Positions 1-11,899 of a stretch of DNA of 64,000 nt are shown here, in pieces. The notes below the pieces were generated by a model that did not search any database, was not told the DNA's origin, and saw nothing but the letters and a program-made list of their open reading frames with translations. The position numbers and the translations under genes are program-made. Within the stretch, counting starts at the first letter, position 1. Each line of letters begins with the position of its first letter. Source of the DNA: Ascaphus truei (lineage: Eukaryota; Chordata; Amphibia; Anura; Ascaphidae); NCBI GenBank assembly GCA_036426205.1, contig CM071570.1, positions 72,474,887 to 72,538,886 on the forward strand, in the 5' to 3' direction.

Positions 1-1136
1 GTCAACAAAGTCAAAGCTGAAACACGTGGCCTCAAAATTTTCCACATTCATACGTGTACCATGAAATCCCCTTTTAGTTCCTGGCCACTCATGAAAATAG
101 CTTGTTTTTTTGTGATTTGGGAAGTGAAAAAAACACATCTCGTGTTGCACGTGCTTAGGGCCTTTAATTGGATTTTTGTGACTGTAGGTACTAGTTTTAG
201 TAAAATCAAGTGTATATTCTCTGAAAAAGGGCAATGAGCAAACCATTGGCTCATACATACATTATAATGGAATGGCATGAATTGCAAGTACTGGACGTTC
301 AGTTCCACTGCAGGGAACATTTTTCAGTCTCGCGAGAAGAATCCTCTTGTGCATAGCCAACACAACATAGACAAACAAATTCCCAAAATGCAGGTCTCCT
401 CTAGGGGCACATGTGACTCTACTCACAAGTTCCACGGTGCAATTCGTCATTTATTGTAACAGCAAAGACAGAGGAGAAACAAGGGTTTCAGGTCCCCATA
501 TGCACAGGGCGTCCTATGGATCTGACATTGAGTACTGGAAAAGGCCTTAAGAACCCCAGAGTGAAGCGGATTATTGTATCACGGGGTTATTTTCAGGGCA
601 TTGTAAACCACTTTGGGAGGCTGTGATATCAGCATTTTCCAAAACTTGCCTTGAGCATAATTGTGAATGTCCAAAGGAGTTGGTTCCCTGGAAATGGATT
701 TGAGTCACAAGACCAATGTTCCAGCATAAGGGGTACACAAGTGAACAATGAAACTTCCGCACGTGCCCGTAGGGCACCAGCTTCCAACTCATCTGGGACC
801 AGAGGTCTCCGCGCCTCCAGGCCGCCAAGGTAAATATTGATGGGGAGGGGAATTGAGTGAGAGCTGGTGCTGGTGGGGGAAATTAAGTGAGGGAGGGGGG
901 GTAATTGAGTTGAGAGAGGAAAAGGGAGGAGCAGTAGGACATGAATGGCCTCCCCCCACTCCCTGCCAATTGCCATACTTGGGCCACACGCAAGGTAAAT
1001 GCCTTGGAGGGGTTGTGGGGATCCTCTTAAAGTGGGAATAGTGAGAAGAGGAGGAGTGCAAATTGATGAGTGGGGAGGAAGGGGTTTGAGAGCACATTAG
1101 ACAGGTGTCCGCCATAAAACTTGTGTGGCGCATTGA
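1..1136. other. No recognisable gene or repeat
   Basis: Only short, unconvincing reading frames on both strands. A purine-rich patch lies at about 840-930. I see no protein family, RNA gene or terminal repeats here. Confidence 0.5.
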
Positions 1137-1240
1137 TTGGTATATGAGTATATGTATATATCAGTGTATGCATGCATGGTGTATGAGTACATGTATCTAT
1201 CAGTGTATGGATGTATGTAGGAAAATTGTGCAAAAATGCA
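1137..1240 (+). repeat. 31-bp minisatellite, first block
   Basis: Imperfect repeats built from ATCTATCAGTGTATG and ATGTATGAGTATATGT, with an optional TGCATGCATG insert. The same unit recurs at 1706-2095 and 3734-3945, and in reverse complement at 6477-7037 and 7844-8600. The block stops abruptly where a PLE-like fragment begins. Confidence 0.8.
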
Positions 1241-1705
1241 CGCAGCAGCGCACTGCCCAAAAAAGGGACACAGGTGATAAAATAAAGAATTTATTGCCCA
1301 ATCAAAATGACAAAAAAGCAGGTGTGGACCCCCCTACGCGTTTCACACAATAGTGCTTTATCAAGGAGTGTACTCCACGGCAGCTGGACACGCCACCAAG
1401 AAAATTTCATTGGCTCAAGGAGTGGGTTAGATATAAAGAAGATCTACTGATTGATACAATACTGGCTACATATTTTGGTGAATTATTCTGAGGACTTTAT
1501 TATATTGTTGTCTCCAATGAGGTACAGTGGAGGGGGTTCATCTTCATTTCACCGTCACCTTCAGGAGATATAAAGAAGGCAAACTGATTTATTTCTCGCC
1601 TAGTAGCACACCCACTCCTAATAGAAGCCCTTTTTCCTTCATGATATGTGTTATGGATTTATAGTCACTTTGTTTCCGGGATTATTGGAGCACCCATTCT
1701 TCTGG
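1241..1705 (-). mobile_element. Penelope-like terminal (pLTR) fragment
   Basis: A non-minisatellite segment of about 465 bp interrupting the array. Read on the minus strand it contains a hammerhead-like motif (1328-1370) followed about 40 nt later by AATAAA (1290-1295). The same layout occurs at 33.1 and 40.8 kb next to PLE coding sequence, so I infer a PLE terminal fragment. No PLE protein is encoded here. Confidence 0.5.
1328..1370 (-). ncRNA. Hammerhead-like motif a (U3-A8 core)
   Basis: Minus strand, 5' to 3': stem I strand CTCC, core TTGATAA (1358-1364), stem II around a TATT loop, then GAA, the short stem III ACGCGT (1336-1341), A at the cleavage position, and GGGG closing stem I with one G-U pair. 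The canonical core is CUGANGA. C3 and G8 are both changed here, to U and A, which can still pair with each other. Stem II has an unpaired A. Activity unknown. Confidence 0.5.
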
Positions 1706-2095
1706 ACTATGCATGTATGTATGTGTATATGTATCTATCAGTGTATGATGCTTGAGTATATGTATCTATCAGTGTATGATGTATGAGTATATCCATCTGT
1801 CAGTGTATGATGTATGAGTATATGTATCTATCAGTGTATGATGTATGAGTATATCCATCTGTCAGTGTATGATGTATGAGTATATGTATCTATCAGTGCA
1901 TGCATGCATGATGTATGCTTATATGTATATATCAGTGTATGTATGTATGTGAGTATATGTATCTATCAGTGTATGATGTATGAATGTATGCATGTATGAG
2001 TATATGTATATATCAGTGTATGTATGCATGTATGTATGCATGTATGTATGTATGAGTATATGTATCTATCATTGTATGTTTTATGAGTATCTGTA
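1706..2095 (+). repeat. 31-bp minisatellite, second block
   Basis: Repeats of TATCTATCAGTGTATGATG and ATGAGTATATG, with length variants that alternate TATGTATC and TATCCATC. The last unit is cut by the Tc1-like element at its TA target (2094-2095) and resumes at 3734. Confidence 0.85.
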
Positions 2096-3731
2096 CAGTT
2101 AGGTCCAGAAATAATTGGACACTGACACAATTTTCATAATTTTGGCTCTGTACGCCACCACAATGGATTTGAAATTAAAAAAACGAGATGCAATAGAAGT
2201 GCAGACTTCCAGCTTTAATTCAAGGGGTTGAAAAAAATATCGTATGAAACGTTTAGGAATTGCAACCATTTTCATACACAGTCCCCTTATTTCAAGGGCT
2301 CAAATGTAATTGGACAAATTAACACAATCATAAATAAAATGTTCATTTTTAATACTTTGTCGAGAATCCTTTGCAGGCAATGACTGCTTGAAGTCTGGAA
2401 TGCATTGACATCACCAAACGCTGAGTTTCCTCCTTTGTGATGCTTTGCCAGGCCTTTAATGCACCTGTCTTCAGTTGTTGTTTGTTCATGAGTCTTTCTG
2501 TCTTAAGTTTTGTCTTCAGCAAGTGAAATGCATGCTCGATCGGGTTGAGATCAGGTGATTGACTCGGCCATTGCAGAATATTCCACTTCTTTGCCTTAAA
2601 AAACTCCTGGTTTGCTTTCGCAGTATGTTTTGGGTCATTGTCCATCTGTAAAGTGAAGCGCCATCCAATCACCTTCGCTGAATTTGGCAGAATCTGAGCA
2701 GACAATATATCCCTATACACTTCAGAATTCATCCGGCTGCTTCTGTCTTCTGTCACATCATCAATAAACACTAGTGACCCAGTGCCATTGGAAGCCCATG
2801 CCTTCACACTGCCTCCACCGTGTTTTACAGGTGATGTGGTATGCTTCGGATCATGAGCCGTTCCAAGCCTTCTCCATACTTTTTCTTAACATCATTCTGG
2901 TACAAGTTGATCTTAGTTTCATCTGTCCAAAGAATGTTGTTCCAGAACTGGGCTGGCTTTTTAGATATTGTTTGGCAAAGTCTAATCTTGCTTCTATTCT
3001 TGAGGCTTATGAATGGTTTGCACCTTGTGGTGAACCCTCTGTATTTGCTCTTGTGAAGTCGTCTCTTTATGGTAGACTTGGATAATGATATGCCTACCTC
3101 CTGGAGAGTGTTCTTCACTTGGCTGGATGTTGTGAAGGGGTTTTTCTTTACATGGAAAGGATCCTACGATCATCCACTACTGTTGTCTTCCGTGGACGTC
3201 CAAGCCTCTTTGTGTTGCAGAGCTCACCAGTGCGTTCTTTTTTTCTCAGAATGTACCAAACTGTTGATTTGGCCACTCCTACTGTTCCTGCTATCTCTCT
3301 GATGGATTTCTTTTTTTTTTGCAGGCTAAGGATGCCCTGTTTGACTTGCATTGAGGGCTCCTTTGAACGCATGTTGTGGGTACACAGCAACGGCTTCCAA
3401 ATGCGAATTCCACACCTGGAATCAACTCCAGACCTTTTACCTGCTTAATTGATGATGAAATAACGAAGGAATAGCCCACACCTGTCCATGAAACAGCTTT
3501 TGAGTCAATTGTCCAATTATTTTTGGTCCCTTGAAAAAGAGGAGGCCACATATTAAAGAGATGTCATTCCTAAACCCTTCCTCCAATTTGGATGTGAATA
3601 CTCTCAAATTAAAGCTGATATACTGCACTTTAAGCCCATATTCATTATTTGACTGTAACTTGAATTTATTTTGGTACACAGCCGAAATAACAAAACTTGT
3701 ATCAGTGTCCAATTATTTCCGGACCTAACTG
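2096..3731 (-). mobile_element. Tc1/mariner-like transposon in the minisatellite
   Basis: 1636 bp with terminal inverted repeats beginning CAGTTAGGTCC at both ends (2096 onward, and the reverse complement ending at 3731). About 30 bp match with one or two differences. A TA dinucleotide flanks each end (2094-2095 and 3732-3733), the usual Tc1/mariner target duplication, and minisatellite units resume on both sides, so the insertion site is exact. The transposase is on the minus strand and broken. TIRs this well matched suggest a fairly young copy despite the frameshifts. Confidence 0.93.
2349..3390 (-). pseudogene. Tc1-like transposase, frameshifted
   Basis: Three minus-strand pieces in three frames cover most of a Tc1 transposase. 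3390-3148 holds the N-terminal helix-turn-helix region (SIREIAGTVGVAKSTV) and the GRPRKT box that links to the second DNA-binding domain. 3118-2825 holds the second DNA-binding domain and the first catalytic Asp (WTDETKINL). 2807-2349 holds the second Asp (MDNDPKHTA) and the catalytic Glu in SPDLNPIEH, spaced as in DD34E transposases. Two frame changes, near 3120-3148 and 2807-2825, prevent a full-length product. Catalytic residues remain, but this copy cannot encode an intact enzyme as assembled. Confidence 0.9.
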
Positions 3732-3733
3732 TA

Positions 3734-3945
3734 TCTATCCGTGTATGTATGATGTATCAGTATATGTATCTCTCAGTGTATGCATGTATGATGTATAAGT
3801 ATATGTATCTATCAGTGTAGGATGTATGAGTATATGTATCTATCAGTGTATGCATGCATGGTGTATGAGAATCTATCAGTGTGTGCATGGATTAGTGTAT
3901 ATGTATCTATCAGTGTGTGCATGGATTAGTGTATATGTATGTATG
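3734..3945 (+). repeat. 31-bp minisatellite, third block
   Basis: Continuation of the same array after the Tc1 element, with TATCTATCAGTGTATG units and a diverged end (GTGTGCATGGATTAGTG, repeated twice). Confidence 0.85.
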
Positions 3946-4916
3946 TAAAAGTGAATATTTGCCCTGAGGGCCCTCAATATCTCAGTCTGATGCTGATCTC
4001 TGGCACCAAGAGGTTACGACACAACTACATTCCTACAACTAAACATTGCTCTGCAAATGAAAAACCTATATATACCCTACACAGTTGCATCACTAACACT
4101 CATTTGTACAAGTTATTATTTATTTGTATCACTATGACTGTTTAACGCTGAGTAAATACCCTTTGTATGTACGCAAATGAGATGAATATTGCTACTCATT
4201 AATAAATTATTCTTAGTGAATACATATTGCATATTGCCAACATTTAACACCGCTATTTCGCCATTACTGAATTTGGTCCATAGGCTTAAATAATACTTTT
4301 ATATTAAAATGCCTTTTTTTTTTTTTTTTTTTTTTTAGCTTTCCTCACATTTTTACTGATTTCAGCTCTTGTCGTTTGACATTTCGGCTTTGTGTAAATT
4401 CAACTGAGACACTACTGGTATTGAATGGCAGTAATTAATTGACATGTTGTTCACTTATATTCCAGAAGAGGGCAGCAAATCTACTTTACTGAACAAAATA
4501 CATACTGTATGTATAATACATGGGCCCAAAGTAATCCAAGTCAGTTAAAACGGAGTTAATATCACACCCAGGGGGAAAAAAAGACTGGGTCGTATTATCA
4601 CAATTTTATGACCTAAGTCCATGCATATTGCGGCATTATTTTACGGTATGCAATATTTTTAGACTAATTGTGGTGCGATAATTAACTGAAACAACAATTA
4701 ATCGGTAATACAAGTGTTAATGGGGGAGGGTAATGTCATATTTCCACCAGAGGTTTATGTAATATAAACTATTCCATAACCCCATAGTACAAATTACATC
4801 CAGGATGGGTTACCAAATTTTATTACAGTAGTACTGCTGACCAACGGCTCACTAGACTAGCTGGTGTATTCAAATGCTGTACTGTAGCTGTGTTGACTGC
4901 CAACTCCTGAACCAAA
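3946..4916. other. No gene recognised; poly-T tract
   Basis: AT-rich non-coding sequence with a run of about 23 T at 4314-4336. No coding sequence or terminal repeats found. Confidence 0.4.
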
Positions 4917-5259
4917 TTTGTAGTATATTTTATTAGGTGTTCCTGTGGCCTTTGCTACATGAGCAAAACACCTTGAATGTTCAAAGAACGGATTCATTTA
5001 CACAGAACGGCTATATGAAAAGCATTGACCAGTCCACCTGACTGTGAAGTTTAAGTTCTAACCTGTAGCGAGACATTGCCGTGAAAGAGGTCACTCTTCG
5101 GCAACATTCCGCTGCCTGACGAGCACCCCTGTGCCTAGACCCAGGCAAGGAGGGGACAGAAATACGCTTCTGCAATTATAGGCACGTTTGATCTTTATTC
5201 TTAATACTTTGACTCCAAGAGGACTCAATGAGGAATTAAAACTCTCCAGTTTTCTCTAA
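4917..5259 (+). pseudogene. Penelope-like GIY-YIG endonuclease fragment
   Basis: Reading forward from 4917 gives FVVYFIRCSCGLCYMSKT, the counterpart of VVYLLACPCGLQYVGRT in the better PLE copy at 28.9-29.3 kb. The end of the segment gives LNTLTPRGLNEELKLSSFL then a stop at 5257-5259, matching the LKTLTPKGLN C-terminal end of PLE proteins. The middle is degenerate and needs frame changes. It is a 5'-truncated PLE tail. The Tyr and Gly of the YVG motif have become YMS, so a nuclease function is unlikely. Confidence 0.75.
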
Positions 5260-5539
5260 CCTTGTGCTCATATGAGCTGCGATGGATTTGACTATATTGC
5301 GTGCATTTTATTGCTTCCAGCTGCTACTGTATGAAGATTTCTACACCTACTTGTTGGACTTCTTCTGATTATCGGCAACATCATTATCATTTACCAGGGA
5401 ATGATTTCAGTCTCCTTGGTTTTCTGATATATACTTTGGGATCTGTTTATCTTTGTTTGATTTATTACACTCCATACAGATATGATTGTAGTAGTGTCTG
5501 AAAAATCAAGGGATTTGAAGATCCAACATAGGAGACTGA

Positions 5540-6070
5540 CAGGTTCTTCCTGACATTCTGGTCTGCAGTACCCATGCACCTCCACCGGGAGTGCTGCTGA
5601 ATCCTGTCCTTGCTGGGATCCCCCTTTGCTGTCCCTCGCGCTCTGAAATCTGATTCTCTCTGGCTGCCTTTATAAACTGTTCCAGCAGCCAGATGCTTGT
5701 TTATACTGGTTCCTTCTGCACCTGCTACAGTTCCTGCTTTTGCGGTTCCTTGTGTCTGTATCCCTTGTGCCAGTCATGTTCCCGTACCTCAATCCTATTC
5801 CCTTGTCCCAGTCCTGTTCCCATGCCCCTGTCCTGTTCCCGTGCCCCAATCCTGTCCCTGTATTCCCGTCCTGTTCCTGCCGGGCTCTGACCTCTGCCTG
5901 TGACCCTGACGACGCCTCTCTGCTACCCATCTCCGATGATGCCTTTCTGCTTCCCGACCCAAACCTCTGCCTGTGACCCCGACAATGCCATTGCATACTC
6001 CTCATGGTTCCGGCCACTGGGATTCACTCATGCCGTAGATCTCCCCTTGACAGAATAAACAGACCCTATC
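5540..6070 (+). mobile_element. Ty3/gypsy LTR-leader region
   Basis: C/T-rich sequence immediately upstream of a gag start. Two other copies are recognisable: CTGCAGTACCCATGC with a CACCGGG box and TTTATACTGGTTCCT recurs at 58.8-59.1 kb, and the end (ATTCACT, then CCCCTTGACAGA) recurs at 21.42-21.47 kb. These are shared 5' leader parts of one gypsy family. LTR boundaries could not be fixed. Confidence 0.6.
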
Positions 6071-6478
6071 ATGGATCCCGCCGGAACAGACCTGACCCTG
6101 ACCCAGGAGATTGTTTTCATGCAACATATCCTATCTGGCTTCCAAGAACAAGTAGGACATGTGTTCACCAATCTTGTCCTTGTGGAAAATCAGATACAGG
6201 GTCCAAACGCCAGTCCCTCTACCTCCACTATACTTCAAGATCAGTTGGAGAACCAGCACCATCACATTATCACAGCAGAAAATCAACTACATGAACTAAA
6301 CACCACTCACCTCGCTGTGCCTGTTCAAACCACTCAAAGTGTACCCCTTTCAGAAAAATGCAAGGGGAAACGAGAACAATTCTGTGGTTTTCTCAATCAA
6401 TGTAGACTCCTATTTCAACTACAGCCCACCGTCTATAATACTGATGAAGCCAAGGTTGGACTAATCATCATTGATTGA
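6071..6478 (+). pseudogene. Ty3/gypsy Gag, N-terminal part
   Basis: A 135-codon open frame starting MDPAGTDLTLTQE, a start typical of vertebrate gypsy Gag, and running through FCGFLNQCRLLFQLQPT and DEAKVGLIII, the conserved capsid-like entry. It ends where minisatellite begins at about 6477, so it is truncated: the rest of Gag, the zinc knuckle and Pol are missing here. A later part of a similar Gag is at 19.6 kb. Gag would assemble retrotransposon particles in the cytoplasm; this fragment cannot. Confidence 0.8.
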
Positions 6479-7037
6479 TACATATACTCATACACCATGC
6501 ATGCATACACTGATATATACATATACTCATACACCGTGCATGCATACACTGATAGATACATATACTCCTACATCATACACTGATAGATACATATACTCAT
6601 ACACCGTGCATGCATACACTGATAGATACATACTGTATACTCATACATCATACATGCATACACTGATAGATACATACAGTATACTCATACATCATACACT
6701 GATAGATACATTTACTCATACATCCTACATGCATACATTGAGGTAAATATACTGATACATTATACATGCATACACTGATAGATACATATATTCATACATC
6801 ATACACTGATAGATACATATACTCATACATCATACACTGATAATAAATCTCCATATATCATACATGCATACACTATAGTATACATACATTAGACTCATAC
6901 ATCATACACGCATTACTGAGATATACATACAGTAACTCATACATCATACACTGATAGATACATTTACTCATACATCATACAATGCATACATTGAGAGATA
7001 ATATACGGATACATTATACATGCATACACTTATATAC
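6477..7037 (-). repeat. 31-bp minisatellite, inverted orientation
   Basis: Units TGATAGATACATATACTC and ATACATCATACATGCATACAC are the reverse complement of the units at 1.1-3.9 kb. The array is interrupted by a solo LTR at 7038 and continues at 7844. Confidence 0.85.
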
Positions 7038-7839
7038 TGTTACAAACACCCCTCTTTTATCGCAGACATCAGTCTGTGCTCTTCACAACACAAGTCTTTT
7101 AGGGTTAATGAGAGAAATAACAGATAATACAAAGCATTACGTTGCGTAACTCAGGCTTCTTCTACCTGCTTTATTTTCATCCCACTAGGGGGACTGCAGC
7201 TTTAGCAGGTATAAGTAGGAATGCACTCAGTCATTAACCTTCAGCGGTTTACTCACTTGTCAGTGAACACAATATTCACACACACTTTAATAAACAAAAG
7301 AAATCATAAAAAGAAATCCATATCCCTTTCAGGGATCTAAATACACAGCAAAAATCAGCCACTCTACCTGTTGCTGGGCCAACTAACCTTGGTTCCCCCC
7401 AGCTTAAATATGCCCTTTCATTTAGGGTCACTAGATACAGCTAATGACCACCAGTCTTTGACACAGTAATATACATTAGTTTAAGTCTTAACTTTTCGTG
7501 GTGGGAACTCGGTCCCAAGTGAGTCCAGGTAAATCTTCTGGGTACTTCGTTTCTTGAAGGGGGCGCCTCCCTGAACTGTGGCATGGAAGCAGTGATACCC
7601 CCAGCCTCCAGCTTCTAGGAGAGAGAGTGAAAAAGCAAACCTCTCTGCTCTAAATACCTGTGCTAGTGATTGGGAAGCAGGTGAGGAGACTAGACACAAT
7701 GTAATCTGTGGTCTGGATTTTCCATCCACCACAGCCTGATAAATGTGAAGCTGTGGAATGGATCATTTTTGCACAATTCCTGCACTTTTTGACCTAAAAT
7801 CGGGCAGAAAGCTGCCTAATATCCTGGGACTATGTCACA
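7038..7839 (-). mobile_element. Probable solo LTR (802 bp)
   Basis: Read on the minus strand it starts TGTGACATAGTCCC and ends GGTGTTTGTAACA, the TG...CA ends of an LTR with short inverted termini. ATAC flanks both sides (7034-7037 and 7840-7843), but ATAC is also part of the host minisatellite, so the duplication is suggestive only. An AATAAA on the minus strand lies near 7170. No internal coding region is present, as expected after LTR-LTR recombination. Superfamily assignment (Ty3/gypsy) is inference. Confidence 0.65.
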
Positions 7840-7843
7840 ATAC

Positions 7844-8600
7844 ATATACTCATACATCATTGCACACACTGATTATTACATATATTCATACATCATACCA
7901 TCATACATTTATAGATACATATATCTCATCCTACATCATACATTGAAGATACATATACTCATCATCATACATGCATACCTGATAGAAACATATACTCATA
8001 CATCATACATCATACACTGATAGAACATATACTCAACATCATACATCATACACTGACTAGATACATATACCTCATACATCATACATCAACACTGATAGAT
8101 ACATATACTCATACATCATACTGCATAACACTGAATAGAAACATATACTCATACATCATACATGCATACACTGATAGAAATATATACTCATACATCATAA
8201 TCATACACTGATAGATACATATACTCATACATCATACACTGATAGATAGATCATACTCATACATCATACTCATACACTGATAGATACATATACTCATACA
8301 TCATACATCATACACTGATAGATAAATATCTCTACATCATACACTGATAGATAATATCTATATTACATACACTGATATATACATATCTCATACATCACAC
8401 TGATATTTATAATATATATATATATATATATAATATATATAATATAAAAAATATATATATATACACTCATACATCATACACTGATAGATACATATCCTCA
8501 TACATCATACACTGATAATACCTATACTCATACATCATATACTGATACATATACTCATACATCATACACTGATATATATATATATATATATACATACATA
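7844..8600 (-). repeat. 31-bp minisatellite, degenerate inverted block
   Basis: Many units of TACTCATACATCATACACTG with single-base losses. It encloses an AT microsatellite at about 8406-8463 and a second short one near 8573-8591. Confidence 0.85.
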
Positions 8601-8604
8601 ATAG

Positions 8605-10785
8605 ATAATGCGCAACCACAACTCACATATCCACAGGTATCCAGATGCTTATCCCATAGATATTCAAATAGAAAGATTTACCAGATTGAAGTCCAGCAAT
8701 AAGGAGACCGCACACCAGGGGTATATTCAAGGCAATATGTATTGTAGAAATACAGGCACATCAGCCATACATACACACACCGGTGCAGAGAAGACTGAAT
8801 CTACGCCGCAGACAACGGCCATGGAGATTTGGCCAGTATCCTGAGTGTACCTGAGATATCAGGTGCATCCTAATCATTCTGGGATGATTAAATTCAGTTC
8901 AGTTTAAATCTTGATAGAAATGTGATCTGCGCTCAGAATCTCTGTGATCTAAATACCAGAAGCCCACATTGTGTGCAAATTATAGTGAAAATACATACAA
9001 TCAATTATTAGTGATAGTGAGTGTTATATACACCAATTAGAGCGCTGTGTTGGTGTGACAATAATAGATTTTTGTAAAACCTTTAAACAATCAAATGATT
9101 ATAGGGAGGTTGCTACTGTGCTCATGGAATGGCTCCACAACCCGTTGAACTATAGCAAAAAAAAACAAAAAGAAAACAGCGAAAAACCTCATAGTGTAGT
9201 ATATAAAAGTGTATTATATTTCATCAGGTGAGTATTGCAAAAACATACATCATCAATTTTTATATATTTAGCATGAACATGTTTGGACATTTTCCCCTCC
9301 CATCATCCCCTCCCGCTGTTCAGGCCAGCAAGAAATCAGACCCCTTCTCTCTCAGATGGTTTCTTCTAGGGTCTGTCGCTTCTGTCGGTGCACGTCTCAC
9401 TGTTTGGAGGAACACTGCCGCCGTAGGTGCGAAGCGCCACAGTCTCTTTGACTAGATCTGGATGTATCCCGGACCATGACGTCAGACGTCTCGTCTTATG
9501 CAAATTTCGCTGATTAAATGTCCACATAAAGTCACTTGAAGTCTTTGAAGTGGTGATTAGTTTGTGTCCGGCAGTTTCTCTTCTTCGTAGGATACCTACT
9601 GGACTGCACTCCATTGCTGGACTCCTCCCGCACCGCCGAACTCCGTCCACACCGCCGAACTCCTTCCTTCCGCCGAACTCCGTCGAGCTCCCGCTCCTTG
9701 GTACTTTCCGGGTCTGACTTAGTTTTTCACACATGGCTGCTCCTCATTTTGGCTTTATTTTTGTTAAATAAATCATGACACGGTTATATGTCAGTGTTGT
9801 TTGTTCATCTGATGTTGTATTTACCTAATTGTAAGACCTGCTAAGGAACAGATGATTGTTTTTATGTCCTGATATGTAAAACCATAGAATTCAGTAGGTG
9901 TACTTTCTTTTCACACCACTGTTAATACGTATAATATGATCCAAACCAGCCAGGCAGGATTTTCTGAAGTTCTTCATCAGTGTTGACGGTGGTAAGTGGC
10001 GGTGTGTGTGTGTGTAACAGAAAATGCCTCTAGTGTGCTATAATGTCTTATTTGGGAAAGTAGCGTGTATGAATGCCAATTGTACCACACTATTTTGCTG
10101 AATGATGAGGACCTCATTAATGATCGACCATAATTATATATATACTAAAGTCACAAAAAGGTAGTTGGTCTGCAATTGAATGTAATTGGAATCCTTGAAC
10201 ATACGTTCATTCCTTAAAGCATAAAGCATAACATTCATTTCATCTGTTGGTTTGGATATAAAATTAATGTTGTCTTGTCAGTATAGAACCGCTGGAGCAA
10301 GACGCAAGTCAATGAAGAGTTTTATTTCACCCTTATCCTTATCTTGCTAGAAGACCAATGAGAGATAATGGCAGTTTCCATGCTCATCTTCAATGACATC
10401 ACACAAAAAGAAGAGCTAAGGGACATGCGGCCTCTCCCATTTTTAACAAACCCGTACCGTGTTTCAAATAACCTTAAAAAAAATCTGACATCCTTTTTCT
10501 TTAAAAAAATAAAATAAAACACCACATTTGAAACTCGTTAAACTGTCTACCATTGGCTCGCTTGGTGGTAGGATGGTCTTCACTTTTAATTGACCCTCTT
10601 CCGAAGCAATAGGCACTAAAAATTTGGCTCCCAAATCGTCCCCTGTTGTGTCTGATAGACACATTGACTCCTGTATAGACACATGCCTGCACAATTAGTG
10701 GCACACAAACCATTTATACAGTGCCTAAACCAATATTTATTTATAATGATACAATTTGAACATAATTTACAGATGTTGCATGACT
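8605..10785. other. No gene recognised
   Basis: Unique-looking or unidentified repeat sequence. Small reading frames (for example minus strand 9734-9366, rich in Arg and Gly) show no known domain. A short GT run lies at 9998-10013. A segment at 9826-9930 may be part of a dispersed repeat, but I cannot name it. Confidence 0.4.
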
Positions 10786-10828
10786 AAACTTTGACAAATC
10801 CCTAGCGGGATGAAACGCGTCAGAGGCT
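10786..10828 (+). ncRNA. Hammerhead-like motif c (U3-A8 core)
   Basis: Plus strand: core TTGACAA (10791-10797), a clean 5-bp stem II ATCCC/GGGAT with loop TAGC, GAA (10812-10814), short stem III ACGCGT (10815-10820), and C at the cleavage position. Core positions 3 and 8 are U and A instead of C and G and remain complementary. Stem I is weak (about 2 bp), so activity is doubtful. Confidence 0.5.
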
Positions 10829-11130
10829 ATCTAGCTACGTGAATTTGTTCGTTTTTCATAATTAGCCGTTCTTAGAGCTGCATTTGGTTATCCTCCTTTT
10901 TTTTCCCCGGTGCAACCGCTTTCCCCGGCTTCCTTAAACTTCACTGTATCTGACCTAAAAAAAGAATTTGAAGCGCTTTGAGATAGTTGCAGTTGGGGCT
11001 ATTTCATTGCCACAAATCCTCGGGATTCTGGGTTGCCAGGAGCAGGACGGCAGCAAACCACAGCTGTGGGGACAATAACACGCATCACAAAACTATGGGA
11101 ATGGAGGAGGTCACAAATAGAAACTACACA
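10829..11130. other. No gene recognised
   Basis: Follows the hammerhead-like motif; possibly part of the same PLE terminus. No coding signal seen. Confidence 0.3.
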
Positions 11131-11137
11131 CTACATC

Positions 11138-11157
11138 CATACATACACACACACACA

Positions 11158-11197
<40 letters not shown>

Positions 11198-11199
11198 TA
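11138..11199 (+). repeat. CA microsatellite
   Basis: Near-perfect (CA)n with one CCACAC interruption, ending in TATATATA. Short reading frames of alternating His and Thr across it are artefacts. Confidence 0.95.
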
Positions 11200-11875
11200 T
11201 ATAGCTCAGAAATGGAGGGAGTTGCACAGTGCAATCTACACACACAAGCCTGCATACACCAAACAAACAGGGCCGCCAATCAGGGGGGAGACAGCTGATT
11301 CCTGTCCCAGGGCCCGGTGAGTAAAGGACGCCGCCCCCTCGCCGGCCAAGCTCCAATCTGGCCTGATCCGCATAGGTGGCCTGCTGTAGAAGGGAGGTTC
11401 CCCTGACAAAGTCACCGTCCGTGGGCACCTTCCAGCAGGAACTTCAGGCCCCTCCACAGACCCCTCAATCCTCCAGGGCAGCCGGTAGGCAGTGGGGCAC
11501 ACTAAAATCCTCTCCTAAAATATCCCTGCATAATTGCCATGCTTCACACGTGCATGCATACACACAAGCATGTTCACAGTAAACACACTTGCACATACAA
11601 CATGAACACAACATGCATACTTAATGTTAACACAATCATATATACACACGTACATATATTATTGTGTATAATGTAGCAGCTGTTAATTGTACCGGCTAAA
11701 TCTGTACACACACACACACTTTGCTTTTCACATACAGTAAACGATCCGTGTGTCACAAATCCCATTTTGAATAGAAGCACATTATCACTATGATCCATAG
11801 GGCACACTAATTAGTGTTGGCAACAAGGTTTGATTATAATCTCTTAGTGGTATGTACATAGGTTGACAAAGTGAA
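11200..11875. other. No gene recognised
   Basis: GC-richer stretch, then a CA-rich one (11550-11720). No domain or terminal repeats recognised. Confidence 0.35.
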
Positions 11876-11899
11876 ATGATAAAAACAAAGTCACATGTT

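Noticed and set aside
1105..1353. Forward frame of Met/Cys/Ile-rich words across the minisatellite
   Set aside because: Repeat translation joined to PLE terminal sequence; no coding evidence.
5113..5150. CTGACGA followed by a GCAC/GTGC hairpin
   Set aside because: The GAAA box is missing, and the segment is explained by the decayed PLE endonuclease coding sequence.
6471..6746. Forward frame of repeated His-Thr-Tyr words
   Set aside because: Translation of the minisatellite unit only.
9966..9995. Possible eighth hammerhead motif on the minus strand (CTGATGA then GAAAAT)
   Set aside because: No workable stem II between the boxes and no ACGCGT-like stem III; the core match alone could be chance or a distant relic.
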